Below are positions 1-9,275 of a stretch of 64,000 bases of DNA, one piece after another. Origin of the DNA: Rubripirellula sp. (GTDB lineage: Bacteria; Planctomycetota; Planctomycetia; Pirellulales; Pirellulaceae); assembly GCA_012270065.1 (NCBI GenBank), contig JAAXJB010000003.1, positions 159,385-223,384 on the forward strand, read 5' to 3'. Made by a program: the position numbers and the translations under genes. The notes below the pieces were generated by a model, which worked only from the letters and a program-made list of their open reading frames with translations, ran no database searches and was not told the origin of the DNA. Every line of letters begins with the position of its first letter. Position 1 is the stretch's first letter.

Positions 1-1840
1 CGTTCAAAGCACGCATGTCAAGAACCATGGGAACACCCGTCACGGCTGACAATTCATCGATGACCTCGCCAAGAGGGCGATTTGCATACTTGATGCTGAC
101 ATCGGTGATCAATTTCCTCTGGATTTCCTGTTCGGCTGGACTCAAACGACTTTCACCCTCGTTTGAAGCCTGTAAACGCATCCGCGACAAGGCTTCCCAG
201 TCGCGTGCGTCTGGCATCGTCAATGGCAAATCAGGATCGATAGCAACTGCCGAGCGATCAACATCGATCATCGTGTCGAGAAACGCCAGTTCTTTCTTAT
301 CACGGACTTCCTGGTCAATCATCAGACGCGTTCCCATCCGGCTGGTATGGAACATACTGACAGCGATAGGATCGTCTGGCTTCAACTCCTGAACCTGCTT
401 GGCGATTACCTCTGCTTCCTGATAGCGTCTGTCTTTGATCAATTCGTTGAACGAACGAACCAAAGCCGACACTTCCTCATCAATCACAAGGTTTTTAGCT
501 TTCTCAGTCGCAATCTCTGCACGCACAGCAGCATTTTGCAATTCAAGATCGATTTCTGCCCGATTGGCCTCGATGAACTGTTTCTGATCTCCGATTGCCC
601 GGTCGACCATCATTGCCATCGAACGTTTACCCTGCTCGCTGAGGTCAGACCCATCAACCCGGCGTCGTAAACGCTCAAGCTCATCCAAAGCATCCAGCGG
701 TGCGGTTTCCTTGATTTGCTCGGCTTTTGCCAACTCGGCCGTGACTTCGCGGAACAGGCGTCGTGTGCGGTCCTGCTCAGCAAGTTCAGCACGCTGGATA
801 ACACTCATCTCCTCGGGGGGAGTGTCCGTCAGCGGAGTGAGACGTTTGGGCTGCAACAACGTCAACTTGTCTTTCAGTTGATTGCGTTGAGCAAGAGTCA
901 AATCCGACTCGTGCTTCCAGGCTTCACGGAACTTGGCTCGCGCGGTGACCGTATCGCCACGTCCCAGAGCATCCAGGCCCTCATTCAGATTCTGCTGAGC
1001 GTGATTAGGAGCAACTGGATTCTGTCCCGCCAAGGGGCCAATCGCCTGAACCGGCTTGACCGCAGTATCGGCAGTCGTCGTGCCACTTTCGGATTCACTG
1101 TTGAATGGTGTCTGAGCCACATTTCCTGCCTCACCGCCAGCCGTCATGGCGAGCGCTGCCTGAACAGGATTCGCTTCGTTGGCAAGAGGCTCGGTTCCTG
1201 AAGTCAAACGAATGCCGCTTCTCCGGGCAGCCGACTCAGCATCAAGCAGCAGTTGCCAGACTCGTGGCTCCCCGGGAGCAAAGTCCTTTTCCGGAACGTT
1301 CAACGCTTCTGCTTGTCGTGCGATGGCAACGGCGGTTGAAATATCCCCGCGATCCAAAGAAGCCCTGCCGATAGCAACCAAACGCAGGGCCTCCTGCTTT
1401 CGATTGACGGCCTTGGCAGGTGGCGTCTGTGTACCCAACGGCTTCGCGTTGGAAACACCCGCCAGTGGCTGTGCAGGCGGCTTCGGCGGCAAGGAAAGCA
1501 AAGCTCCATCAATCCCGATTGCAAGCAATTGGGCTCGGAGCTGTCCAACCTCATCCGCGATTTGTGGCAAATTACCTGACATCGCCGTTACACGGCGGTA
1601 GGATTGCACAGCGGTGTGGTAGTCTTTTTTAATGAGTGCCATTCGCACACCGGCCAGCAACTGTTGCGCCGACGCAAGGGACGACTGCGACGTTGCCTGG
1701 GGCATGTTGGTTGGCGTGGCAGATGGAGGCCCACTATCGGACGGCATCTGGATCTGAGCTGACACGTCTGCTGTAAGCATGAGCCAGGTTGCGGCTAAGC
1801 ATGCAAGACGGGGACCGTGTGTGGGTACGAAACGGTTCAA
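1..1840 (-). CDS. Secreted secretin/STN-domain type protein (partial, C-terminus beyond left edge)
   Basis: A continuous minus-strand frame of about 613 codons runs off the left edge. I read it by reverse translation. The start is TTG at 1838-1840, chosen because AAGGAGAG lies 6 nt upstream, and a signal-peptide-like stretch follows (HGPRLACLAATWLMLTADVSAQ). The body is Ala/Gln-rich and probably helical or TPR-like, with a coiled-coil region near residues 300-450. The last visible residues, starting VSIKYANRPLGEVIDELSA, resemble an STN/secretin N-terminal domain as found in large planctomycete proteins annotated as type II/III secretion GspD-like. The secretin pore domain, if present, is outside the window. 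The function is therefore inferred from one domain and from family layout. Confidence 0.7.
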   Translation of the reverse strand, partial: MNRFVPTHGPRLACLAATWLMLTADVSAQIQMPSDSGPPSATPTNMPQATSQSSLASAQQLLAGVRMALIKKDYHTAVQSYRRVTAMSGNLPQIADEVGQLRAQLLAIGIDGALLSLPPKPPAQPLAGVSNAKPLGTQTPPAKAVNRKQEALRLVAIGRASLDRGDISTAVAIARQAEALNVPEKDFAPGEPRVWQLLLDAESAARRSGIRLTSGTEPLANEANPVQAALAMTAGGEAGNVAQTPFNSESESGTTTADTAVKPVQAIGPLAGQNPVAPNHAQQNLNEGLDALGRGDTVTARAKFREAWKHESDLTLAQRNQLKDKLTLLQPKRLTPLTDTPPEEMSVIQRAELAEQDRTRRLFREVTAELAKAEQIKETAPLDALDELERLRRRVDGSDLSEQGKRSMAMMVDRAIGDQKQFIEANRAEIDLELQNAAVRAEIATEKAKNLVIDEEVSALVRSFNELIKDRRYQEAEVIAKQVQELKPDDPIAVSMFHTSRMGTRLMIDQEVRDKKELAFLDTMIDVDRSAVAIDPDLPLTMPDARDWEALSRMRLQASNEGESRLSPAEQEIQRKLITDVSIKYANRPLGEVIDELSAVTGVPMVLDMRALN

Positions 1841-2181
1841 CGCGACTCTCCTTCTTCGCGGTGAGACTTTCAATTAGTCATTTCAGGATCGCAAGTCAGA
1901 CCGCCTGCCTCAACGCCCGTATTTCTTTGCGAAACTTGCGTTGAGGTGACGTCCCGTGATGCAGTCCATCATTTGGCTGATCGGTTCAGCCGGTCATTCC
2001 CTGTCACGCTTCACACCCAAATTGCAACCAATCCGTGGTGCAACCAACAACCAATCCTGTGGTCATTGTGGTGGGAAGGATCTAGGTTTGAAGCGGGAAT
2101 AGTCATTTACGAGGATGGCTGTCAACAGTGATTGGGATTTCTTTTGGAATTATTATTTTGAATCCTGCTTACGTTGATAGC
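1841..2181. other. Intergenic region, nothing recognised
   Basis: This 341-bp stretch lies between the start of the secretin-like gene and the terminator of the desaturase gene. It must hold the promoter of the leftmost gene. The only open frame (1946-2131, plus strand) has no ribosome-binding site or recognisable protein and is rejected. Confidence 0.5.
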
Positions 2182-2215
2182 AAAAAAAAGATCGGCTGCC
2201 CAAAGGCAACCGATC
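2182..2215 (-). terminator. Intrinsic terminator of the desaturase gene
   Basis: Read on the minus strand, the stem GATCGGTTGCC/GGCAGCCGATC (positions 2190-2215) is followed by eight T residues (2182-2189). It starts about 33 bp after the desaturase stop codon. Confidence 0.85.
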
Positions 2216-2247
2216 TCATGACCCATCAGTGATTCAATGTTCCTGGT

Positions 2248-3225
2248 TCAATCGCTGGCCGCTTCATCGCGTGCCTTCTTCTCGGCAGCATTTCGATAAT
2301 CCACCACGTCCCAAACCAGCCCCACAGCACGCAGCAGTCGAATGGCTTGCCAAGTGATGTCAAACTCCCACCAACGATGCCCGTGCTTGGCCATTCGGGG
2401 ATAGGCATGGTGATTGTTATGCCAGCCTTCACCATAAGCGACGATTGCCACGAGAGGATTGTTGCGGCTGTCATCGGTCGTTTCGTAGTTCCGATAGCCA
2501 AACATGTGCGATGCACTATTGACTAACCAGGTTGCATGAAGGACCAGTACCAGACGAACGAACATCCCCCACACCAACAGGGAGAAAGCCATGGGAAAAT
2601 CGCCGATCAGATACCCAACGCCAAAGAGCACTACACTGACAAGGATATGAGCGGGAAGGAACAAAATATCCATCCAACGCATCCCGCGTTCCTTGTACAA
2701 GTCAGGTGCCCAACGCTGCAGATACGCTTTTCTGTCGCCATTGTGGGTGTGATAAGCCAGCCATGACATATGGCTCCATAAGCTGCCGTCGTTGGGCGTA
2801 TGCGGGTCTCCCTCCTGATCACTACATGCATGATGCTTTCGGTGATCAGCCACCCAATCAAGAGGCGACCCCTCTCCCGCAAGCATGCCAATGGTTGCAA
2901 ATGTGTAGCGCACCCAGCCGTAGGTCTTCATGCCAGTATGCGTCAGCAAACGGTGATAACCGAGACAAATCCCCAGACTTCCAGTGATCCAGTGCAAGAC
3001 CAACATCACCACCAGACCAGTCCATGAGAACGTCAAATAGGCGAATCCAATCGCGATGAAATGCGCCAGACCTAGCCAGCCCAATGCCCAAAAACTCAGG
3101 TTGCTTGTGCGTTTTCTATCCTCTGTGGTTGGTCCCACATCTTTTTTCTTTTTCGGCTCAACAGCTGCCTCGGCAGACCTTGGCTCACGTGAAGGATCCT
3201 GAGTTGGTGCAACAACGGTCGACAT
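2248..3225 (-). CDS. Membrane fatty acid desaturase (acyl-CoA delta-9 type)
   Basis: A predicted di-iron membrane desaturase that would introduce a double bond into acyl chains in the membrane. The three histidine boxes of the stearoyl-CoA desaturase family are present: HRLLTH, HRKHH and HNNHH, separated by hydrophobic membrane segments (for example ALGWLGLAHFIAIGFAYLTF). The WVADHRKHHACSDQEGDPHTP stretch is typical. I chose the start at MSTVVAPTQ because AGGAG lies 7 nt upstream; an in-frame ATG at 3258 would add 11 residues. The length of 325 aa is normal for the family. The gene stands alone and ends in a strong terminator. Substrate (acyl-CoA or acyl-lipid) cannot be decided from sequence. 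Confidence 0.92.
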   Translation of the reverse strand: MSTVVAPTQDPSREPRSAEAAVEPKKKKDVGPTTEDRKRTSNLSFWALGWLGLAHFIAIGFAYLTFSWTGLVVMLVLHWITGSLGICLGYHRLLTHTGMKTYGWVRYTFATIGMLAGEGSPLDWVADHRKHHACSDQEGDPHTPNDGSLWSHMSWLAYHTHNGDRKAYLQRWAPDLYKERGMRWMDILFLPAHILVSVVLFGVGYLIGDFPMAFSLLVWGMFVRLVLVLHATWLVNSASHMFGYRNYETTDDSRNNPLVAIVAYGEGWHNNHHAYPRMAKHGHRWWEFDITWQAIRLLRAVGLVWDVVDYRNAAEKKARDEAASD

Positions 3226-3504
3226 ACAATACTCCTGGGAAAAAACGCCGATCGACATTCCTCAATCGCAACGGCTTGGTGGAAGTGTATCGAACCTGAG
3301 TCAAAACTCTGTCACCAATACAACGTTCCTATGTAACAGAGCTGTAAAATTACGCTCTCTGGGCTCTACCCGCAGTCTTTGGGTCCGGTAACCGCGGCGT
3401 TTTGAAGCAGCAGCTTCCTCATACTGCAAAAAATGCGGGACCTCGTGTGATGATAGCTAAGCGGCCAGACCCTCCGATTCCGGCCTTTGACCGAGGCTGC
3501 GGCA

Positions 3505-3834
3505 TCATCCCATCGAATGCGCCTTCGCCATCGCCTCTTCTGCCTTGGTGATGTATTGCTGGTCTTGTGTCCCCGCCCAGGCTCGCTGATAAGTGACACT
3601 CAGAGCAGTGAAATTGAAGGAATCATCTGGCTCCAACTCACATGCTTTTTCCGCGTGCTGTATCGCCAGATCGTGCTGTCCGGTTTTGGTATAGACACGT
3701 GCCAATGCCAAATGTGCCAGCACAAAGGCAGGATCTTCTTCAGCGATGCTGGTCAAACCCGCAATCGCTTCCTCGAAGTTCTCTGCATCAATCTCCTTCT
3801 CAACTGCGTTGTACCTGTCGTGCAAGTCGCTCAT
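3505..3834 (-). CDS. Small tetratricopeptide-repeat protein
   Basis: A 109-aa protein made of about two to three TPR helices. The repeat AIAGLTSIAEEDPAFVLAHL followed by ALARVYTKTGQHDLAIQHAE has the TPR spacing of small and large residues (A, Y, G, A). It has no signal peptide or catalytic motif. It would be a cytoplasmic scaffold or interaction protein; the partner is unknown. It follows ppdK on the same strand, but an intrinsic terminator ends only 24 bp upstream of its start, so it is probably not simply co-transcribed with ppdK. Confidence 0.75.
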   Translation of the reverse strand: MSDLHDRYNAVEKEIDAENFEEAIAGLTSIAEEDPAFVLAHLALARVYTKTGQHDLAIQHAEKACELEPDDSFNFTALSVTYQRAWAGTQDQQYITKAEEAMAKAHSMG

Positions 3835-3858
3835 CGATCACTCTCATTACATGGTTTG

Positions 3859-3885
3859 AAAAAACCCCATCCATCATGGCTGGGG
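3859..3885 (-). terminator. Intrinsic terminator downstream of ppdK
   Basis: On the minus strand CCCCAGCCATGATGGATGGGG is... a stem of CCCCA/TGGGG extended by CCA/TGG, followed by six T residues (3859-3864). It lies about 110 bp after the ppdK stop and 24 bp before the TPR start codon. Confidence 0.7.
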
Positions 3886-3919
3886 CTTATGATCTTCCTG
3901 TTCATTCTTGTACACACGT

Positions 3920-3945
3920 GCCTCAGCAAACCAGTTTGCTGAGGC
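3920..3945 (-). repeat. Perfect inverted repeat between ppdK and the TPR gene
   Basis: GCCTCAGCAAA and TTTGCTGAGGC form an 11-bp perfect stem with the loop CCAG. There is no T-tract on either side, so it is not a standard terminator by itself. It sits 35 bp upstream (in transcription order) of the terminator at 3859-3885 and may protect the ppdK 3' end. Confidence 0.7.
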
Positions 3946-3997
3946 GCTCAATGCAGGCTTGCAGCGTGATGCCAGTGAAGCCGGCAGACGCTACCGC

Positions 3998-6640
3998 CTA
4001 TCCGTTCCTCAGCGCCGCTTGAGCTGCAGCCAAGCGGGCAATGGGTACGCGGAAGGGGCTGCAACTGACATAGTTCAAGCCAGCGCGATGACAGAAATCG
4101 ATTGATTCCGGATCACCGCCATGCTCGCCGCAGATGCCTACTTTGAGCTCTTTCTTGGTGCTACGTCCTTTCTTGACCCCCGTGTCCACAAGTTGTCCCA
4201 CCCCGGTCTGATCAAGTGACTGGAACGGATCCACGTGCAGGATGTCCTGTGACAGATAGTCGGGCAGGAAGGTGTTGATGTCGTCACGACTGTACCCAAA
4301 GGTCATTTGAGTCAGGTCGTTGGTACCAAAGCTGAAGAAGTCAGCGTATTCCGCGACCTCGTCCGCAGTCAAAGCCGCACGAGGGATCTCGATCATGGTT
4401 CCGATCGTGATATTCAGCTTGCCGGTGTACTTCTTGGCTGCCTTGGTCGCAGCAATCGTATCTTCAACTTTTGCCCGGAGCATTTTCAACTCGGCTGCTG
4501 TACCAACCAGAGGAATCATGATTTCAGGATGTGCCTTGATGTTCTTCTTGGCACAGCTGATCGCAGCTTCAACGATAGCACGAACCTGCATCTCGAGAAT
4601 TTCCGGATAGGTCACACTGAGGCGACAACCGCGATGTCCGAGCATTGGATTGGATTCATGCAATGCTTCTGCACGCTTGACGATTTCAGATGGCTTCACA
4701 CCAAGCTCTTTTGCCATTGCTTTCTGTGCCGATGAATCGTGAGGCAGGAATTCATGCAACGGTGGATCAAGCAATCGAACGGTAACTGGCAAACCATTCA
4801 TTGCTTTGAAAATTCCTTCAAAGTCCTTTCGCTGGAAAGGCAACAGTTTTTTCAACGCAGCCCGTCGCGCCTTCTCGCTATCGGCAAGGATCATCGCCCG
4901 CATGTGAATGATGCGGTCTGCTTCAAAGAACATGTGCTCGGTTCGACAAAGGCCGATTCCCTTCGCACCGAACTCACGAGCTCGCTTGCTGTCAGCAGGC
5001 GAATCTGCATTGGTTCGCACATCGAGAGTCCGGAACTCATCAGCCCACTTCATCAACTTGGCAAAGTCGCCCGAAAGTTTTGGCTCCTGAGTCTCCACCT
5101 CTCCAGCCATGACCTCACCGGTCGTGCCATCAAGGCTGATCAAATCCTTGACGCCAAAAGTCCGGCCATCAACCTTGATTTTCTTGCCTTTTTCGTTGAT
5201 GTCGATATCACCAGCACCTGCAACGCAGCACTTGCCCCAACCACGGGCAACCACAGCCGCATGACTGGTCATGCCGCCAGTGCTGGTCAGAATGCCTGCA
5301 GCGGCGTTCATACCATCAACGTCTTCTGGACTCGTTTCTTTTCGCACGAGGATCACAGACTCACCAGCTTCAGATCTTTCCCGTGCCTCTTCGGCAGTGA
5401 AAGCAAGTCGGCCTACGGAAGCTCCCGGAGAAGCAGGCAAACCACGAGTCAAGACGTCAGCCGCGTTGCGTGCCGTCGGCTTGAAACTTGGCAGAAGCAA
5501 CTGTGTCAGATCGTTCGGTGGTACACGAAGCACAGCTTCTTTCTGGTCGATCAGACCCTCTTTGACCATGTCGCAGGCAATCTTGACCGCAGCGACCCCA
5601 GTCCGCTTGCCAGTCCGGGTCTGAAGCATGAACAGCGTTCCACGCTCAATCGTGAATTCGATGTCCTGCATTTCACAATAGTGGTCTTCGAGAATTTTCT
5701 TGATGGCAAGAAGTTCTTTATAGACAGCACGATTCCACTTGGGCATGTCAGCGACTGGTTGCGGTGTCCGAATACCAGCCACAACATCCTCACCCTGGGC
5801 ATTGATCAGGAATTCACCAAAGAACTTGTTTTCCCCGGTGTTGGGATTCCGTGTGAACGCAACGCCAGTTCCTGAGTCATCGCCCATGTTCCCATAAACC
5901 ATGGACTGAACATTGACAGCAGTTCCAAGCAGACCTCGAATGCCTTCAATCTCACGATAACGCACAGCTCGAGATGTATTCCACGAGCCGAAGACGGCCA
6001 TGATTGAAAGCTCCAACTGCTTGATCGGGCTTTGAGGGAATGCTTGGCCAGTGTGCTTCTTGTAAACAGCTTTGTAGTCCTCACAAAGTTGCTTCAAACC
6101 CTCGGCAGGTACCTCGGTATCATCAGTAACCTTGTACTTCTTCTTGACCTTGCTGAAAGCTGCTTCGAAGACATGGTGATCCATCCCCATGACAACATCG
6201 CCAAACATGTTGATCAGGCGACGGTAAGCATCATACGCAAAACGCTCATTTTTGGTGGCCTTGGCAAGACCTGCAGTTGCCTTGTCATTGAGGCCAAGAT
6301 TCAGGATCGTGTTCATCATGCCCGGCATACTGACAGCCGCGCCACTACGAACACTGACCAACAGGGGATTGGAGTCATCGCCAAACTTTTTACCCAGCTC
6401 TTTTTCAAGCAAGACCACGGCCTTGTTGACTTGATCCATCAATCCGCTGGGCAGTTTTTCGCCGGACTTGTAGTAGGCATCGCATACTTCCGTCGTGATG
6501 GTGAAACCGGGAGGAACCGGCAAACCAATGGAAGTCATTTCAGCGAGATTGGTGCCTTTACCGCCAAGCAGCGTTTTGCTTTTGCCTTTGCCTTCGGTCT
6601 TTTTCTTGCCGAAGTAGTAAACCATTTTTTGTGTGGCCAT
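3998..6640 (-). CDS. ppdK: Pyruvate, phosphate dikinase
   Basis: Interconverts pyruvate, ATP and phosphate with phosphoenolpyruvate, AMP and pyrophosphate in the cytoplasm. The domain order is complete. The ATP-grasp domain starts at MVYYFGKKKTEGKGK and LLGGKGTNLAEM. The swivelling phosphohistidine domain has GGMTSHAAVVARGWGKCC with the catalytic His at about residue 460. The C-terminal PEP/pyruvate TIM barrel has GICGEHGGDPESIDF and ends NYVSCSPFRVPIARLAAAQA. The length of 880 aa is normal for bacterial PPDK. The ATG start is well supported by alignment of the N-terminus to the family. Monocistronic by position, with a terminator downstream. Confidence 0.98.
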   Translation of the reverse strand: MATQKMVYYFGKKKTEGKGKSKTLLGGKGTNLAEMTSIGLPVPPGFTITTEVCDAYYKSGEKLPSGLMDQVNKAVVLLEKELGKKFGDDSNPLLVSVRSGAAVSMPGMMNTILNLGLNDKATAGLAKATKNERFAYDAYRRLINMFGDVVMGMDHHVFEAAFSKVKKKYKVTDDTEVPAEGLKQLCEDYKAVYKKHTGQAFPQSPIKQLELSIMAVFGSWNTSRAVRYREIEGIRGLLGTAVNVQSMVYGNMGDDSGTGVAFTRNPNTGENKFFGEFLINAQGEDVVAGIRTPQPVADMPKWNRAVYKELLAIKKILEDHYCEMQDIEFTIERGTLFMLQTRTGKRTGVAAVKIACDMVKEGLIDQKEAVLRVPPNDLTQLLLPSFKPTARNAADVLTRGLPASPGASVGRLAFTAEEARERSEAGESVILVRKETSPEDVDGMNAAAGILTSTGGMTSHAAVVARGWGKCCVAGAGDIDINEKGKKIKVDGRTFGVKDLISLDGTTGEVMAGEVETQEPKLSGDFAKLMKWADEFRTLDVRTNADSPADSKRAREFGAKGIGLCRTEHMFFEADRIIHMRAMILADSEKARRAALKKLLPFQRKDFEGIFKAMNGLPVTVRLLDPPLHEFLPHDSSAQKAMAKELGVKPSEIVKRAEALHESNPMLGHRGCRLSVTYPEILEMQVRAIVEAAISCAKKNIKAHPEIMIPLVGTAAELKMLRAKVEDTIAATKAAKKYTGKLNITIGTMIEIPRAALTADEVAEYADFFSFGTNDLTQMTFGYSRDDINTFLPDYLSQDILHVDPFQSLDQTGVGQLVDTGVKKGRSTKKELKVGICGEHGGDPESIDFCHRAGLNYVSCSPFRVPIARLAAAQAALRNG

Positions 6641-7090
6641 GGTTGCTCTCTAAAGAAGCCTTGAACTTTGTGGGACGTTTCGATTGGGACCATTCATGTG
6701 CGATGGGCTTCCAATCTCCGAAAAGCGAGCGAACTCTGAGCGAGGAATCTTTCGATCTTCGCTGCAAAGGCACTCACCAAGCGGAGCTTTGGACCAGATG
6801 TCGCGATCGCACTGAAACTAGGGGAGAAAGAGTGCGAGAATGTTGGCGTTATGGAAAACGAGGGACATGACACGAAGGTCACATCAACGGCCCAAAAACA
6901 CATGAATTTTCGCACTAATGTATTTGCAGAGCAGCGTTTGGTCAATGACGCGACTCGGCGAGATCGGATGATTCAATGCACGCCCTCGAAACGCAGATTT
7001 TGAAGGGGGTGAAGCCACCGCTAAATGCGGTTTTCGGCCGTTACCTTCCCCATCGGCAATGGGGCACCTGCAAGAAAGTTCGGAATCGAG
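6641..7090. other. Intergenic region between ppdK and tRNA-Leu
   Basis: These 450 bp must carry the ppdK promoter on the minus strand. A 6-bp hairpin, CCCCAT/ATGGGG at 7048-7064, lies just downstream of the tRNA and may mark its 3' processing or termination; it has no T-tract. No coding sequence is convincing here. Confidence 0.45.
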
Positions 7091-7172
7091 TGGGGCTGAC
7101 AGGAATTGAACCTGCACTCCCGAAGGAACTGGATCCTAAATCCAGCGCGTCTGCCAGTTCCGCCACAGCCCC
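7091..7172 (-). tRNA. tRNA-Leu (anticodon UAG)
   Basis: Read on the minus strand, the acceptor stem GGGGCTG pairs perfectly with CAGCCCC. The anticodon stem CTGGA/TCCAG encloses the loop TTTAGGA, giving anticodon UAG (codon CUA). The long variable arm CTTCGGGAG is the class II feature expected for Leu. The T-loop TTCAATT is present. The discriminator base is A, and the 3' CCA is not encoded. Confidence 0.97.
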
Positions 7173-7370
7173 GCGAACTCGCATTCCAATACTTCCCACC
7201 GAGTGTACCGGACAGCATCGCTGGTTCCAGCCCGTTTTCAAAGGAAGCTGGAAGTTATTCTCAAATCGCCGGCTGACTGGATCAAGTAAATCTGCTGGCT
7301 TCGCCTTGGGGAATCAATCACGGGAGATTGATTGACCAGGTGACGCGAAAACAGCGGGATTCTTGAGGCG

Positions 7371-7420
7371 AAATAAAAAGCGACAGGGACCCCAGGGGCA
7401 ATGAGGCCCCTGTCTGTCGC
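7371..7420 (-). terminator. Intrinsic terminator of the rplY-pth-rpsF-ssb-rplI operon
   Basis: On the minus strand GCGACAG...CTGTCGC encloses a second stem AGGGGC/GCCCCT and is followed by TTTTTATTT (7371-7379). It lies about 140 bp after the rplI stop. A further 8-bp stem (TTGAAGCC/GGCTTCAA) at about 7425-7450 precedes it. Confidence 0.85.
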
Positions 7421-7559
7421 ATATTTGAAGCCAGGGGCAGTCGGCTTCAACGCGACATGCGCTGATGAACGAGCCACCAGCGATGGTTCATCATTGGCAC
7501 GCATTCGCGCCGAGTCAATGCAAAACCAGCACGATTGCCGGCGGAATCCTGTGGATGGC

Positions 7560-8114
7560 TCAGCTCTCGCTTTTGCCCGCCGCTCCGTCTTCCGAAGCAA
7601 CTGTCGGAACAACCCAGACCTTCAAGCTTGCGTCAACTTCGCTGTGCAGATGAACCTTAATGGTGTAGAGACCCAACTCTTTGAGAGGCCCCTCGAGCCG
7701 AATTTGGTCTTGAGCGAGTGAGAATCCCGCAGATTTCAATCCATCGACAATTTCAGGAGCACCAACGCTGCCGTAGAGGTGCCCTTCATCATTGGCATTG
7801 GCCTCAATTGTGATCGATTGCTTACCCAGTTCCTCAGCCAGAACCCGGTACTCGCTGAGTTTTTCGAGTTCAATCGCACGAAGCTTTTCACGGTGCTTTT
7901 CCACCATGCGGCGGTGATGCTCGGTCGCTACTGTCGCGAGCCCCTGAGGGAGAAGGTAATTGAGAGCGTAGCCGGCCTTCACTTCAACCAAGTCGCCCTG
8001 CTTCCCAAGATGCTCCACATTGTGGATCAGCAACAGCTGAATTCCACCATTCTCGCCTTTAGGAAGTCGCTTGAACATTTGATTCGACCTGCGCCGTGTG
8101 TTTGTCCCTGTCAT
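7560..8114 (-). CDS. rplI: Large-subunit ribosomal protein bL9
   Basis: A 23S rRNA-binding ribosomal protein. The bL9 N-terminal signature is clear: VEHLGKQGDLVEVKAGYALNYLLPQGLA, here beginning at about residue 33. The long connecting helix (HHRRMVEKHREKLRAIELEK) and the C-terminal domain with LYGSVGAPEIVDGLK follow. The N-terminus is longer than in E. coli: MTGTNTRRRSNQMFKRLPKGENGG precedes the core. An internal ATG at 8078 is an alternative start and is weakly favoured by AGGT upstream. It is the last gene of the minus-strand operon; no rpsR lies between it and ssb. Confidence 0.95.
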   Translation of the reverse strand: MTGTNTRRRSNQMFKRLPKGENGGIQLLLIHNVEHLGKQGDLVEVKAGYALNYLLPQGLATVATEHHRRMVEKHREKLRAIELEKLSEYRVLAEELGKQSITIEANANDEGHLYGSVGAPEIVDGLKSAGFSLAQDQIRLEGPLKELGLYTIKVHLHSEVDASLKVWVVPTVASEDGAAGKSES

Positions 8115-8175
8115 CTCAGAACTCTAACTTGTGTTCGATAAAAAAGTGTTTGTTCGATAAAAAGCTGATAATCAA

Positions 8176-8646
8176 CTAAAAAGGAATGTCTGGATCCTCG
8201 TAGCCAGCCCCGCCCCCGGTGGGTTGCGCGTCGCGCTGCCCGGGGCTTGGATTGTCTGCCCGAACCGGAGCGTCGTTGACCTGCCGCGGAGGGCGATTGC
8301 CACCTCCACCGCCAGCGGCCCCGCCCCCAAGCATCTGCATTCGGTCACAGACCACGCGTAACTTACTGCGTTTTTGCCCTTCCGTCTCCCACGTATCCAG
8401 TTTCAAGCGTCCCTCAACGAGTATTGGAGAACCCTTGGTCAAGTACTCGCTTGCCACCTCTGCGGTTCTACCCCACAAAGTCACGTCCACGAAAGTTGTT
8501 TCATCCACCCACTCGCCATTTGCTGACTTACGACGGTCATTGACGGCCATACCAATATCGGTGACGGCTGTACCACCGGGGGTGTACTTCAATTCGATGT
8601 CGCGTGTCAAATTTCCAACCAGGATCACACGATTGTAGCTAGCCAT
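8176..8646 (-). CDS. ssb: Single-stranded DNA-binding protein
   Basis: Binds single-stranded DNA in replication, repair and recombination. The OB-fold begins at once with [20 protein letters not shown] and includes WVDVTLWG-like [20 protein letters not shown] and [10 protein letters not shown] Gly/Pro-rich linker (residues about 108-148) leads to the acidic tip DPDIPF, the conserved contact for partner proteins. The length of 156 aa is normal. It lies between rpsF and rplI, as in many bacteria. Confidence 0.98.
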   Translation of the reverse strand: MASYNRVILVGNLTRDIELKYTPGGTAVTDIGMAVNDRRKSANGEWVDETTFVDVTLWGRTAEVASEYLTKGSPILVEGRLKLDTWETEGQKRSKLRVVCDRMQMLGGGAAGGGGGNRPPRQVNDAPVRADNPSPGQRDAQPTGGGAGYEDPDIPF

Positions 8647-8739
8647 GGTACTTCCCGCTTTCTGGTCGTTCAGTTTGTCGTTGACGAAACGGCGGAGTTG
8701 CCGAGGCTATGGTATGCCAAGGATTTCCGCAAAATTCAC

Positions 8740-9153
8740 TTAAACGTCAGCCGCGACGCCGCCTTCCTCGACGCTCTCTTCCTCAACTGCACTGGTTTCG
8801 GCTGGCGTCGACATTTTGATGGATTCACCCCTCGCGTTGGCCAAAATCGGCTCTACCAGTCGCGGCTCAAGCTTGATCGTGAGGTGCCGAATCACAGGCT
8901 CGGCTAGTTGCAGGGCACGGTCAATTTCAGGGATTTTCACCCCTTCGATCTCGTAATATGCCAACCAATAGGTGCCTTTCTGGTGCTTGTCGATGGGATA
9001 GGCAAGTTTTTGCTCCATCCAAAGTCGATTCACATGCACCTCGCCACCCGCTTGGGTGAGGATGTCACTCACTTGCTTGCTAACCCCGCCGGGGTCCCGT
9101 GCATAGTGATTGCTGTCCAGAATCAACAGGGTTTCGTAGGTATTCTTTGCCAC
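8740..9153 (-). CDS. rpsF: Small-subunit ribosomal protein bS6
   Basis: A 30S platform protein. The bS6 fold is recognisable from YETLLILDSNHYARDPGGV at the N-terminus and the conserved LAYPIDKHQKGTYWLAYYEI followed by IDRALQLAEPVIRHLTIKL. The C-terminal tail is extended and acidic (AVEEESVEEGG), as in several other bS6 proteins. In E. coli bS6 pairs with bS18, whose gene usually lies next to it; here no rpsR is present in the operon. Confidence 0.96.
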   Translation of the reverse strand: MAKNTYETLLILDSNHYARDPGGVSKQVSDILTQAGGEVHVNRLWMEQKLAYPIDKHQKGTYWLAYYEIEGVKIPEIDRALQLAEPVIRHLTIKLEPRLVEPILANARGESIKMSTPAETSAVEEESVEEGGVAADV

Positions 9154-9275
9154 GATGGATCAGTCTCTCAATTCAAACTTTTGTAAGTCACCAAGCAATC
9201 CCTGAGGGTATCGGAAGTTGATACCTGCGGGGAGTTCTTTTCCGTTAATAATTTCCAGAAGTCGCACATTCCCTG

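Noticed and set aside
1946-2131. 61-codon plus-strand frame in the first intergenic region
   Set aside because: No ribosome-binding site, no recognisable protein pattern, and it lies in a promoter-sized gap.
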